Source of the DNA: Streptomyces sp. NBC_01214
GTDB taxonomy: Bacteria; Actinomycetota; Actinomycetes; Streptomycetales; Streptomycetaceae
Assembly (NCBI RefSeq): GCF_026340975.1
Contig: NZ_JAPEOS010000003.1
Span: 310,001-374,000 of the forward strand
Direction: 5' to 3'
DNA length: 64,000 nt
The translations under genes were made by a program, and so were the position numbers. The notes below the pieces were generated by a model, which searched no databases, had not been told where the DNA came from, and saw nothing but the letters and a program-made list of their open reading frames with translations. Shown here piece after piece: positions 25,491-34,225 of the stretch; positions within the stretch are counted from its first letter, which is position 1; each line of letters starts with the position of its first letter.

Positions 25491-25745
25491 AGAAACCGGA
25501 CGGCAAAGGGAGTAAAGAGATCTACATCTCCAAATGGCCACTTGTCACGCCGAGTTGGAATGTGATCAGATGAAAGGGAAGGCGCTGCCGCGAGATCCCT
25601 GTCTCCAACGGGTGAAGTATCCGGGCCGCCCCCCACCGGCATCACATCGCCGTATCCGAATTCTTTTCCATTGGACGTGAGTTGCAAATCCGCCGTCCAT
25701 TTTTCGACGTGTTGACGTCTCGAACGACCCGTGTGAGAGGGACCG

Positions 25746-27014
25746 ATGGAAACCAAGGACGTTACCGAGCACATCTATTACCCCGTCAGCGATTACAAGA
25801 TGGCGCGGGGTGAGGGTGTCTACCTCTACGACGAGGACGGCAAGAGCTACCTCGACTGCGCGTCGGCGACCTTCAACCTGAGCCTGGGATACTCCCACCC
25901 GGCCGTCGTCGCCGCGATGAAGGACCAGCTCGACAAGGTGGTCCACATCACCTCCTCCTACCAGAGCGAGCCGGTCAACGGCCTGGTCCAGCGGCTGGTC
26001 GAGGTCTCCCCGGACAACCTGACGAAGGTGCACCCCAAGGTCTCCGGCGGCTCCGCGGCCAATGAGGGCGCCATCAAGATGGCCCAGATGGCCACCGGCA
26101 AGTCCGAGGTCATCACGCTGTTCCGCAGCCACGTGGGACAGACGATGATGATGACGTCGATGTCCGGCAACGCGTTCCGCCGCGAGCCGTTCCCCAACCT
26201 CTTTCCCGGCAGCCTCCAGGTCCCCGACCCGTACTGCTTCCGCTGCTTCTACGGGCAGAAGGAGGGCTCCTGCGGGATGATGTGCGTGGACCGGCTGGAG
26301 GACTTCGTCGACTACGCCAGCTCGGGCCGGGTCGCCGCCGTCCTCATCGAGCCGATCTCCGGAAACGGCGGGAACATCGTTCCGCCGGACGGCTACATGC
26401 AGAAACTGCGCGCCTTCTGCGACGAGCAGAACATCGCCCTCATATTCGACGAGATCCAGACGGGCATCGGCCGCACCGGCCACATGTTCGCGGCCCAGTA
26501 CTTCGACGTCGAACCCGACGCCATCACCACCGCCAAGGGCCTCGGCGGATCGGGCGCGCAGGTCGCCGCCATCATCACCAACGAGCGGCTCGCCGGCCTC
26601 CCCGCGAACCACCACTCGTTCACCTACGGCGCCAACCTGCTGGCCGCCGCTGCGGCCAACGCCACCCTCGACATCGTGCGGCAGCCCGAGTTTCTGGCGA
26701 ACGTGACCCGCACGGGCGACTACATCATGCAGCGCCTCGACGACATGAAGCGCCGCTACCCGCAGATCGTCGACGTCCGCGGCGTCGGACTGATGATCGG
26801 CTTCGAGATCGCCGAAGCCGACGGCAAGCCCGCCGTGAAGCTCACCAACCACCTGGCCACCAAGGCCATGGAGCACGGCCTGATCCTGCGCACCTCGCGC
26901 TACGGCTACGGCAACGTCCTCAAGATCCGCCCGCCGCTGATCCTCACCATGGACCAGGCCGAGGAGGTCTGCGACAAGCTGGAGAACCTCTTCCTCGCGG
27001 AGCTGGCCCGATGA
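25746..27014 (+). CDS. Class III PLP aminotransferase, GabT1-like (azasugar-initiating candidate)
   Basis: This 422-residue enzyme is a fold-type I, class III aminotransferase. It shows the SGGSAANEGAIKMA loop (residues 100-113), the cofactor Asp in IFDEIQTGIGRTG (Asp235) and the catalytic lysine in TTAKGLGG (Lys264). Four cysteines (164, 167, 176, 180) form a CxxC-x8-CxxxC pattern, seen in some relatives. It begins a run of genes overlapping by ATGA: phosphatase, zinc dehydrogenase, glycosidase-like protein. In Bacillus, GabT1 transaminates a ketose phosphate at C2 and is followed by YktC1 and GutB1 of exactly these two families, giving nojirimycin-type iminosugars. That role is inferred here from family and order. 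The ATG has GAGAGGGA upstream, and a 255-base AT-richer region before it should carry the promoter. Confidence 0.88.
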   Translation: METKDVTEHIYYPVSDYKMARGEGVYLYDEDGKSYLDCASATFNLSLGYSHPAVVAAMKDQLDKVVHITSSYQSEPVNGLVQRLVEVSPDNLTKVHPKVSGGSAANEGAIKMAQMATGKSEVITLFRSHVGQTMMMTSMSGNAFRREPFPNLFPGSLQVPDPYCFRCFYGQKEGSCGMMCVDRLEDFVDYASSGRVAAVLIEPISGNGGNIVPPDGYMQKLRAFCDEQNIALIFDEIQTGIGRTGHMFAAQYFDVEPDAITTAKGLGGSGAQVAAIITNERLAGLPANHHSFTYGANLLAAAAANATLDIVRQPEFLANVTRTGDYIMQRLDDMKRRYPQIVDVRGVGLMIGFEIAEADGKPAVKLTNHLATKAMEHGLILRTSRYGYGNVLKIRPPLILTMDQAEEVCDKLENLFLAELAR

Positions 27015-27100
27015 CCGCCGACAACCCGATGACCGGCCACGACCCGATGGCCGGCGACAACCCGGTGACCGGCGACAACCCGGCGACCGGCGACAACCCG
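27011..27100 (+). repeat. Five 18-bp tandem repeats encoding an xTGDNP leader
   Basis: The first 30 codons of the phosphatase gene are five imperfect copies of an 18-base unit (consensus ATGACCGGCGACAACCCG). ATG codons in units 1, 2 and 3 and directly after the array are all in frame, so several alternative starts are possible. Confidence 0.85.
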
Positions 27101-28054
27101 ATGAAGCGGCTGCTCACCTCGCTCGGGCAGCACGTCCGCGCCGAACTCCTCGCCTACGAGGCCACCGGCCGCGAGCGCAGCGTCCACGGCGACTCGCCCG
27201 GCGGCGACGCCCAGTTCGACGTCGACGAGGTGGCGGAGCAGGCTGTACTGGACTACCTGCGCGAGCACGCCCACGTCCCCGCGGCCCTCTACACCGAGGA
27301 CGGCTCCTACGTGGAGCTCGCCCCCGAGCCGCAGGTCCTCCTCGTCGTCGACCCGATCGACGGCACCCGCCCCACTTCGGCCGGCCTCGAAATGGGCATG
27401 GTGTCCATCGCGGCCGCCCCCTACGGCGACGGCAAGCCCACCCTCGCCGACGTCGACGCCGCCTGCCTGGTCGAGATCAAGAGCGGCGCATGGCTCTACG
27501 GCGACGACACCGACGGCCTCGACAGCGGCGGATTCGCCACTCCGGTCCCGCGGCTGAGCCGGAACACCGACCCGACCCACATGTTCTGGTCGATCGAGTT
27601 CAACGGCCACCCCATGGACCTGATGACCGCGGCGTACGGCCACCTCGTGGACAGTTCGGCCAACACCGGCGGCATCTTCGTTTTCAACAGCAGCACCTTC
27701 TCCATCTCCCGCATCATCACCGGCCAGCTCGACGCCTACGTCGACATCGGCAACCGCGTGCTGCGCGACCACCCGGACACCGAAGAGGCGTTCCTGCGGG
27801 TCGGCCGCGGCTCGATCCTGCACCTCTTCCCCTACGACATCGCCGCCGTCGTCTACCTCGCCCGGCAGGCCGGCGTCGTCATCACGGACGCCTACGGCGA
27901 CGACCTCGGCAGCACCTCCCTGGTCGACCTCGGCCCGATGAACCAGAAGTCCTGCATCGCCGCCGCCACCCCCGAACTCCACAAGCAGCTCCTCGACACC
28001 ATCCGCTGGGACCTGGGCCGCGCCGCCGCCGCGCCCGTGAGGGAGGAATCATGA
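27011..28054 (+). CDS. Inositol-monophosphatase-family phosphatase, YktC1-like, with repeat N-terminus
   Basis: This 347-residue protein belongs to the metal-dependent IMPase/FBPase family. The metal-binding DPIDGT motif is at residues 114-119, an acidic TED is at 95-97, and the C-terminal metal-site motif appears as PYDIAAV with a following AGVVITDAYGD. The ATG overlaps the aminotransferase stop (ATGA). Residues 1-30 are five hexapeptide repeats of the form xTGDNP, encoded by an 18-base tandem repeat. The conserved fold begins at about Met31, so the repeat is an added leader. In azasugar pathways the YktC1 homologue removes the phosphate from the amino-polyol phosphate made by the aminotransferase. 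The position between a GabT1-like and a GutB1-like gene supports that role here. Confidence 0.85.
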   Translation: MTADNPMTGHDPMAGDNPVTGDNPATGDNPMKRLLTSLGQHVRAELLAYEATGRERSVHGDSPGGDAQFDVDEVAEQAVLDYLREHAHVPAALYTEDGSYVELAPEPQVLLVVDPIDGTRPTSAGLEMGMVSIAAAPYGDGKPTLADVDAACLVEIKSGAWLYGDDTDGLDSGGFATPVPRLSRNTDPTHMFWSIEFNGHPMDLMTAAYGHLVDSSANTGGIFVFNSSTFSISRIITGQLDAYVDIGNRVLRDHPDTEEAFLRVGRGSILHLFPYDIAAVVYLARQAGVVITDAYGDDLGSTSLVDLGPMNQKSCIAAATPELHKQLLDTIRWDLGRAAAAPVREES

Positions 28055-29088
28055 AGGCCTTGACGCTCACCGCCGACCGCACGCTCGCCCTCGTCGACCA
28101 CCCCAAGCCGGAGCCGCTGGCCGCGGACGACGTCGTCATCCGCGTCACCCAGAGCGGCATCTGCGGGACCGACCGCAGCGTCCTCGTCGGCAAGTTCCCG
28201 GCCGAGACCGGTGTCGTCATGGGCCACGAGGCCGTCGGCGTCGTCGACTCCACGGGCCCGGGCGTCACCCGCTTCGCCATCGGCGACCGGGTCATCGTCA
28301 ACCCCACCCTGTACTGCGGCAACTGCCCCACCTGCCTCGAAGGCCACTGGAACTTCTGCGGCCGCAAGGCCGGGACCGAGGTGGGCCTGGACTACGACGG
28401 CTCCTTCGCCGAGTTCGTCCGCCTCCCCGAGCTCTTCTGCCACGCGATCCCCGAGGACATGGACTTCGACCGCGCCGTCGTCGTCGAACCGCTCGCCTGC
28501 GCACTCAACAACATCGAGGCCGGCCGCCTGGCGGCCGGCGAGACCGCCGTCGTCGTCGGTGGCGGCCCCATGGGCGTGGTCACCGCCATGGCTGCCCAGC
28601 GCTACGGCGCCACGGTCCTCCTCGTCGAACCCGACCCGGTACGCGGCCGGCTCGGCCAGGAGATCTTCGACGCCCCCGAGTTCGGCGGCCGCGTCACCGT
28701 CCACACCCCGGACGACCCCGCCCTCACCGAACGCGGCGACCTCGTCGTCGACTCCGTGGGCAACCTCCTGGAGCAGAGCATCGGCTACGCCGCCGTGCGC
28801 GGCCGCGTCGTCGTCATGGGCTTCAACAGCAACGCCTCCGCCACCGTCCGGCCGCTCACCCTGCTCCAGCGCGGCCTGCAGATCATCGGCGCCGGCGACT
28901 ACAACAGCATGATCTTCCCCAAGGCCGTCGAGCTGGCCCGGCAGCTGCCCCTGGAGCGCGTGGTCACCCACCGCTTCGCCCTCGCCGACCACGAAGAGGC
29001 GTTCAAGGCCCTCGCCGCCGTCCCCGGCGCCGAGTACACCGCCCTGAAGGTCGTCCTCGTACCCCCGCACGACGGAGCGGCCGCATGA
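28051..29088 (+). CDS. Zinc-dependent alcohol/polyol dehydrogenase, GutB1-like
   Basis: This 345-residue medium-chain dehydrogenase has the catalytic zinc ligand Cys38 in SGICGTD, His59-Glu60 in GHEAVG, and the structural zinc cysteines 89, 92, 95 and 103 in CGNCPTC with following C. A Rossmann GGGPMG is near residue 173. The family includes sorbitol and threonine dehydrogenases. The GutB1 member of azasugar clusters oxidises the amino-polyol so that it cyclises to an iminosugar hemiaminal. Translation is coupled on both sides (ATGA with the phosphatase upstream and with the glycosidase-like gene downstream). Function as the cyclising dehydrogenase is inferred from the conserved three-gene order. 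Confidence 0.9.
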   Translation: MKALTLTADRTLALVDHPKPEPLAADDVVIRVTQSGICGTDRSVLVGKFPAETGVVMGHEAVGVVDSTGPGVTRFAIGDRVIVNPTLYCGNCPTCLEGHWNFCGRKAGTEVGLDYDGSFAEFVRLPELFCHAIPEDMDFDRAVVVEPLACALNNIEAGRLAAGETAVVVGGGPMGVVTAMAAQRYGATVLLVEPDPVRGRLGQEIFDAPEFGGRVTVHTPDDPALTERGDLVVDSVGNLLEQSIGYAAVRGRVVVMGFNSNASATVRPLTLLQRGLQIIGAGDYNSMIFPKAVELARQLPLERVVTHRFALADHEEAFKALAAVPGAEYTALKVVLVPPHDGAAA

Positions 29089-31001
29089 GCCCGACCCCGC
29101 GCACCACGCTCGCCGGAGCGCTCGTCCCCGGCACCACCCGGCCCGTCGTCGTCGGCGAGTACCCGTACTACCGGGCCGCCCCCGCCCACTGGGGCGCCGA
29201 CCTGCGCGAACTGCGGGCCCTGGGCGTGGACGTCGTCTCCTGCTACCTCCCGTGGCGCTTCCACGAGACGGGTGCGCAGGAGAGCGACCGCCCCTTCGAC
29301 TTCACCGGGAAGACCGACCCGCAGCGCGACGTCGTCGGACTGCTGGAGCTGGCCGCCGCCGCCGGGCTGGGCGTCCTCCTCAAACCCGGCCCCTTCATCC
29401 ACGCCGAGGTGCAGCTCGGCGGGCTGCCCGACCGCCTGTGCGGCCCCGGACACACCCCGTACCAGGGTCTGGACGGCACGGTCCTCACCTCCCAGGGCAA
29501 GCCGCTGCCCAGCCTCCTCGACCCGGCCGTCCAGGCCGAGACCGAGGCGTGGCTGAAGGCCGTCGCCGACGAGGTCGTCGCCGGGGCCGCAGCCCCCCAC
29601 GGCCCCGTCGTCGCCCTCCAGCTCGGCAACGAGGGCACCTGCGGCGACGCCCACCTTCCCGTGGACGCCCAGGACGCCTCGCCGGCCGCCCGCCGGGCCT
29701 TCGCCCGCTGGCTGACCGGACGCGGCCTGCCCGACGAAGCCGCCCTCGCCACCGAGGACGTCACCCGGTGGACCAGCGCCACGCGACAGCAGTGGTCGCG
29801 CTGGTCCGGGCACGCCATCGTCGACCTGTGGGACCGGATCTCCGCGCTCTTCCCCGAAGGTCCGGCCCGGCTGGCCAACGTCCCCCTCACCGCGGTCGGC
29901 GCACCGCGCGCCGCCCTCGACGCCTGGGCCGCCCGGCAGCGGGCCGTGCAGGGCTCCGGGTACTTCGTCGGCCACACCGAATGGATCGGCAACCCGGCCC
30001 GGGAGACCGAGGCCTTCGGCTCCCACCTGGCCGGGATCCTCCTCGGCGGCACCGACGTGGTCGAGGCGAACTGGGGGTTCACCTGGACCGACGAGTCCTT
30101 CGCCCGGCCGGCGACCCCCGTCTTCAACGCCCTGCTGGCCCTCCTGCTCGGCTCCACCACCGTCAGCGTCTACACCGCCTGCGCCACGGAGAACTGGGGC
30201 CCGCTGGTCGACATGGACCCCGACGGGCTGCGCGCCGAAGGGGTGGACCCCGCCCTGCACGCACCGCCGTACACCCCCGGCGCACCGCTCGCCGAGGGCG
30301 GTGCCCACCAGGCCAACGCCGAGGGCCTGCGGCTGCTGGCCGCGTTCCTCGAACGCCACGGCGACCTGCTGGCCGGCTCCGTCCTGGACCGCGACGCGGT
30401 GGTCCTCGTCGACCGGGCCCTGCCCGAGGCCGGCGCCTGGCAGCGCACCGGCCGCACCGTCCTCGCGGAACTCGCCGACGCCGTGCACCGCCAACTGGCC
30501 GACTCCGGACGGCTGATCGGGCTCGGCTGGCTCGACGAGCGGCCGGCCCGCGCCGCCGACGGCAGCCCCGTCCCCGTCGCCGTGCTGCGGGCCGGGCACC
30601 CCGGCGGCGACGGCCCCGGCGAGCTGACGCTGCCGGCCGGTGCGTCCGCGGACGGTGCGGCCGCCGCGTTCCTCGCCGCGTTCGCCGACGCGCTGCCGGC
30701 TCCGGCCGGTCCGCGCTGGACCACGGAGCACGGCAGGGCCCGCGTCCTGAGCCGGTCCGGCCCCGCCGGGGTCCGCGTCATCGGCGCCTTCAACCCCACC
30801 GACGCCGACGAGCGGGTCACCGGCATGGGCACCGGCGGTGGTTGGACGCTGGACCTGCCCGCCGGGTCCGCCGCGGTCCTCGTCACCCGCGACGGCGCAC
30901 TCGTGGGATGGCTCGCCACCCCCGAGGAGCCGTCCGCCACCCCCGCCGCCCTCGTCTGGGGCGGCGAGCAGGCCGACGCGACGCGCGTCCGGGCCTCCTG
31001 A
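29085..31001 (+). CDS. GH35-like glycoside hydrolase (beta-galactosidase-type)
   Basis: This 638-residue protein has a TIM-barrel start typical of GH35/GH42 enzymes: GEYPYYR (near residue 24), a YLPWRFHE segment (near 51) and GPVVALQLGNEG (near 175), where the Asn-Glu pair is the expected acid/base. No clear partner nucleophile motif of GH35 (the usual NYYMWHGGTN region) could be found. A GGTDVVEANWG stretch near residue 322 occupies that region instead. No signal peptide is visible, so it should be cytoplasmic. It overlaps the dehydrogenase by ATGA and ends the azasugar-like run. It might release a sugar from a glycosylated intermediate, transfer one, or act as a product-insensitive or product-binding protein, since many azasugars inhibit glycosidases. 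Confidence 0.75.
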   Translation: MSPTPRTTLAGALVPGTTRPVVVGEYPYYRAAPAHWGADLRELRALGVDVVSCYLPWRFHETGAQESDRPFDFTGKTDPQRDVVGLLELAAAAGLGVLLKPGPFIHAEVQLGGLPDRLCGPGHTPYQGLDGTVLTSQGKPLPSLLDPAVQAETEAWLKAVADEVVAGAAAPHGPVVALQLGNEGTCGDAHLPVDAQDASPAARRAFARWLTGRGLPDEAALATEDVTRWTSATRQQWSRWSGHAIVDLWDRISALFPEGPARLANVPLTAVGAPRAALDAWAARQRAVQGSGYFVGHTEWIGNPARETEAFGSHLAGILLGGTDVVEANWGFTWTDESFARPATPVFNALLALLLGSTTVSVYTACATENWGPLVDMDPDGLRAEGVDPALHAPPYTPGAPLAEGGAHQANAEGLRLLAAFLERHGDLLAGSVLDRDAVVLVDRALPEAGAWQRTGRTVLAELADAVHRQLADSGRLIGLGWLDERPARAADGSPVPVAVLRAGHPGGDGPGELTLPAGASADGAAAAFLAAFADALPAPAGPRWTTEHGRARVLSRSGPAGVRVIGAFNPTDADERVTGMGTGGGWTLDLPAGSAAVLVTRDGALVGWLATPEEPSATPAALVWGGEQADATRVRAS

Positions 31002-31133
31002 GAACCCGGGCGGCGGGGAAGCGTACCTGACAGCGCGCCCCCCGCCGCCCGGCCCCGCGACGGGCTCCACCCGGCGGCGGTCCGTCCGCCGGCCGCACCG
31101 GACCCGCTGCCTCTACGGACTCTGCCCGGCGGT

Positions 31134-31610
31134 GGTTGCGCTGTCGGCCCTGCCGGGCGGTGCCACGACGGAACCTGCCTGGTGGCGGTCCGGCTGTCGG
31201 CTTCACCGGGTGGTGCCTCGACTGGCTCTGCCCGGCGGTGGTTCGCCTGTCGGCTCCGCCGGGTCGCGGTGCCGGGACGGAACCTGCCTGGTGGCGGTCC
31301 GGCTGTCGGCCTCGCCGGGTGGTGCCTCGACTGGCTCTGCCCGGCGGTGGTTGCGCTGTCGGCCCTGCCGGGCGGTGCCACGACGGAACCTGCCTGGTGG
31401 CGGTCCGGCTGTCGGCTTCCACCGGGTGGTGCCGGGACGGGCTCTGTCCGGGGCGGGTCGCCTGTCGGCTTCGCCGGTTCGCGGTGCCGGGACGGGATCT
31501 CCCTGGTGGCGGTCCGCTGTCGGCTCCGCCAGCCCTGTCCGGCGGTGGTTGCGCTGTCGGTGTCGCCGGCTCGCGGTGCCTCAACGGGCGCTGCCCGGCA
31601 GTGCTTCCGG
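31134..31610. repeat. About nine degenerate tandem repeats, 53-bp period
   Basis: The core CTGTCGG recurs at 31141, 31194, 31247, 31303, 31356, 31409, 31462, 31517 and 31554. Five of the spacings are exactly 53 bases. The units are contiguous, with no unique spacers. A period not divisible by three argues against coding. The array sits in the 1-kb gap between the glycosidase-like gene and the double PLP gene. Confidence 0.85.
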
Positions 31611-31614
31611 CACC

Positions 31615-31726
31615 GGCTCGCCGGGTCCCGGGCCGTCGCCCTCTCCGCCTGGCGGTGACCCCGTCGCCCCGGGCTCGCCGGGTCCCGGGCCGTCGCCCTC
31701 TCCGCCTGGCGGTGACCCCGTCGCCC
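31615..31726. repeat. Exact 55-bp direct duplication, 57-bp period
   Basis: Bases 31615-31669 are repeated without change at 31672-31726, joined by two bases. It directly follows the 53-bp array and may be a recently duplicated unit of it. Confidence 0.85.
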
Positions 31727-31744
31727 ACCCACCTCGGCAGCCCG

Positions 31745-31961
31745 CACCCGCACCCGCAGTTCACCCCGCGCCCCGCAAGGCACCGCACCCGCACCCGCAG
31801 TTCACCCCGCGCCCCGCAAGGCACCGCACCCGCACCCGCAGTTCACCCCGCGCCCCGCAAGGCACCGCACCCGCACCCGCAGTTCACCCCGCGCCCCGCA
31901 AGGCACCGCACCCGCACCCGCAGCTCACCCCGCACCCCGCAAGGCACCGCACCCGCACCCC
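31745..31961. repeat. Five tandem repeats, 41-bp period
   Basis: CAGTTC or CAGCTC recurs at 31757, 31798, 31839, 31880 and 31921, exactly 41 bases apart, inside nearly identical units rich in CACCCG and CCCCGCAAGG. The period shifts frame each copy, so the array is non-coding. It ends about 65 bases before the ATG of the double PLP gene and so lies in its leader or promoter region. Confidence 0.88.
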
Positions 31962-32026
31962 GCAAGAAGCGCAGCGATCCCGCGGACACCCGCCGCCGGG
32001 ACTCCTCCCACGAGCGAGATGGCGTC

Positions 32027-34225
32027 ATGAACACGAACCCCCACGCCGCCCCCGGCCCGGCACCGCACCTGCGCCCGGCCGGCCCGCAGACCCTCGGCAT
32101 CCTGGCCGACCTCATCGCGCAGGAACAGCCCGTCTTCGCCATGCCGTCCTGGTTCGTGTCCCCCGAGTCCGCCCAGGCCGGCCACCTCGTCAGCGAGTTC
32201 GTCAGGGAACTGGGCGGCCGCCCGCCCGGCACCCACTACCGCAGCTTCTTCGCCAACTCCCGCTACGAGGCCCTGCACGGCGCCGTCAAACTCCTGCGCC
32301 ACCGCGCCGCCGCGACCGCCGCCGCCCACCGGGGCCGCGTCCTGGTCCTGGACCCCGACGGCACCCTCGCCCGCCGCACCGACCCGCTCGGCGAAGGCCC
32401 CGACCGCGCCCTCGCCCCCGGCCTCCTCACCCACACCACCGTCGCCGGCCTGCACACCGCCCTGCACGGCACGACCGTGTGCGGGCTCGTCGTCCGCGCC
32501 CCCGAACTCCTCGACGCGGGCGCCCTGGCCGCCGTCGTCGAACTCGCCCGTACCGCACGCGCCACCGGAGCCCGCGTCGTCGTCGACCTCAGCGACGTCG
32601 CCCCGGACAGCCCGGCGGACCCCGCCGTCACCGCCCTGCGCCCCGACCTCGTCGTCCTGGGCGAATCCCTCACCGGGTACGAGGTCCCGTTCGGCGCCTT
32701 CACCGGCACCCACGACACGTTCGCGCCGTGGACCACCCCGAAGACCGGGTTCCTGCACTCCAACACCTACGGCGGCAACAGCGTCGCCATGCGCGCCGTC
32801 AGCGCCCGGCTGCGCCCCCGCTGGGACGCCGCCGCCCCCGTGCACCGCGTCCTCGCGGCGGCCGCCGCCGACCGGCAGGCCGCCCTCGACCTGTACGCCC
32901 GCCACGTGAACCCGATGGCGGTCCGCATGCACCGCAAGCTGCACGGCGCGCTCAACGTCGTCCGCGCCAAGGGCTCCCGGCTCACCGTCCGCCTCGACTC
33001 CGGCCGCGAACTGGACCTGGTCGACGGACTGTGCGGGGCCGGGCTCGGCGTGGCCGGCCACAACCCGGCCGACGCGCTGACCGACGTCGTCCGCGACCAC
33101 GACCCCGCCCACGACCACGTCCGCGAGCTCGAACGGGTCCTGGCCCGCGAAACCGGCCTGCCCCACGCCTTCCCCGCCGTCAGCGGCGCGTCCGCGGTCG
33201 AGAGCGCCATCACCCTGGCCCGTCTCGCCCGCCCCGGCAGGCAGCGCCGCATCGTCGTCTTCAAGCACAACTACGGCGGCAAGACCCTCGTCTCCCTGCT
33301 GGCCACCGCCGCCGAACGCACCCGCGCGCCCTTCGGCCCCCTCTACGACGACATCCGCTACATCGACCCCTTCACCCCGCACGCCGTCGACGACTTCCGC
33401 AAGGAGGCGGCCACCGGCGAGATCGGACTCGTGTGGATCGAACTGGTCCACGGCAGCTCCGACGCCTACGCCCCGATCCCCGGACCCCTCCTCGACGCCG
33501 TCACCGCGGGCCGGGCCGAACAGGGCTACCTCGTCGGCGTAGACGAGGTCCTGACGTCCTACTACCGCTGCGGAACCCGCTTCGCCCACCACGGCCGGCT
33601 CCCCGACATCGACCTCATGAGCCTGTCCAAGGCCCTGAGCTACGGCTGCTTCCCCACCGGTGCCGCCCTCGTCTCCGACGAGGTGTACGACGCCGCCCGC
33701 GCGGCCAACCCGCAACTGGTCGAGGAACTGCGCACCCACCACGCCCACGCCCTGGGCGCCCACTTCGCCCTCCAGGCCATCCGCCAGGTCGACGCCCTCG
33801 GCCTGCCCGAACGGGTCCGGGCCCTGTCGGACCTCGTGGCCGCCGGACTCGCCGCGATGGACACCGGGCCGCGCGGAGTGATCGGCCGCCGCTTCGCCGA
33901 AGGCATGCTCGGCCGGTTCGAACCACGCGTCCCCGGAGCGCTCGGCCGCTTGGTCGACCCCGAGGGCGAGCGGATGACGTACGCCCTCATCCTCTGGTGG
34001 ATCACCCGCGCCCGGGCGTTCGTCGTCTACGACGTGTTCCTGCTGCCCCTGACCGCCACCGAGCGGGAGGTCTTCCAGGTCATGCGCGGCGCCCGCAGGC
34101 TCTCCCGCACCGGCCCGGCCCGGCTCGTGGCCCACGCCGCCCTGTTCCGGCTCGGCCAACGCCTGTCCGGCCTGCTGAAGCCCGGCCCGTCCCGCACCCC
34201 CGCACCTTCGAGGAGCACCGTATGA
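32027..34225 (+). CDS. Double PLP-fold protein: degenerate plus intact class III aminotransferase domains
   Basis: This 732-residue protein appears to be two class III aminotransferase units in tandem. The C-terminal unit (about residues 320-700) is intact, with SGASAVESAITLAR (387-400), the cofactor Asp506 in VDEVLTSYYRCG and the catalytic lysine Lys535 in SLSKALSYG. The N-terminal unit (about 30-300) has the same landmarks in reduced form: FANSRYEALHGAVKLL, VDLSDVAPD and GESLTGYEVPFGAF, where Glu213 stands at the place of the lysine, then HSNTYGGN. It should therefore be catalytically dead. Substrate and even reaction type are unknown. The start at 32027 is the first ATG after the repeat arrays. 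Upstream in-frame codons run through the repeats and are rejected. The stop overlaps the next ATG (ATGA). Confidence 0.8.
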   Translation: MNTNPHAAPGPAPHLRPAGPQTLGILADLIAQEQPVFAMPSWFVSPESAQAGHLVSEFVRELGGRPPGTHYRSFFANSRYEALHGAVKLLRHRAAATAAAHRGRVLVLDPDGTLARRTDPLGEGPDRALAPGLLTHTTVAGLHTALHGTTVCGLVVRAPELLDAGALAAVVELARTARATGARVVVDLSDVAPDSPADPAVTALRPDLVVLGESLTGYEVPFGAFTGTHDTFAPWTTPKTGFLHSNTYGGNSVAMRAVSARLRPRWDAAAPVHRVLAAAAADRQAALDLYARHVNPMAVRMHRKLHGALNVVRAKGSRLTVRLDSGRELDLVDGLCGAGLGVAGHNPADALTDVVRDHDPAHDHVRELERVLARETGLPHAFPAVSGASAVESAITLARLARPGRQRRIVVFKHNYGGKTLVSLLATAAERTRAPFGPLYDDIRYIDPFTPHAVDDFRKEAATGEIGLVWIELVHGSSDAYAPIPGPLLDAVTAGRAEQGYLVGVDEVLTSYYRCGTRFAHHGRLPDIDLMSLSKALSYGCFPTGAALVSDEVYDAARAANPQLVEELRTHHAHALGAHFALQAIRQVDALGLPERVRALSDLVAAGLAAMDTGPRGVIGRRFAEGMLGRFEPRVPGALGRLVDPEGERMTYALILWWITRARAFVVYDVFLLPLTATEREVFQVMRGARRLSRTGPARLVAHAALFRLGQRLSGLLKPGPSRTPAPSRSTV

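Noticed and set aside
25746..27014. Plain GABA or ornithine aminotransferase of central metabolism
   Set aside because: The strict coupling to an IMPase-type phosphatase and a zinc dehydrogenase, with the same order as azasugar clusters, makes a sugar-phosphate role more likely. The sequence alone cannot exclude it.
31134..31961. Possible CRISPR array
   Set aside because: Repeat units are contiguous, 41-57 bp, and there are no unique spacers of regular length between short conserved repeats. No cas genes are nearby.
31136..32026. Extending the double PLP protein upstream through the repeat region
   Set aside because: The repeats have periods of 53, 57 and 41 bases, so the translated sequence changes frame with each copy and has no repeat at protein level. 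Homology starts after the ATG at 32027.
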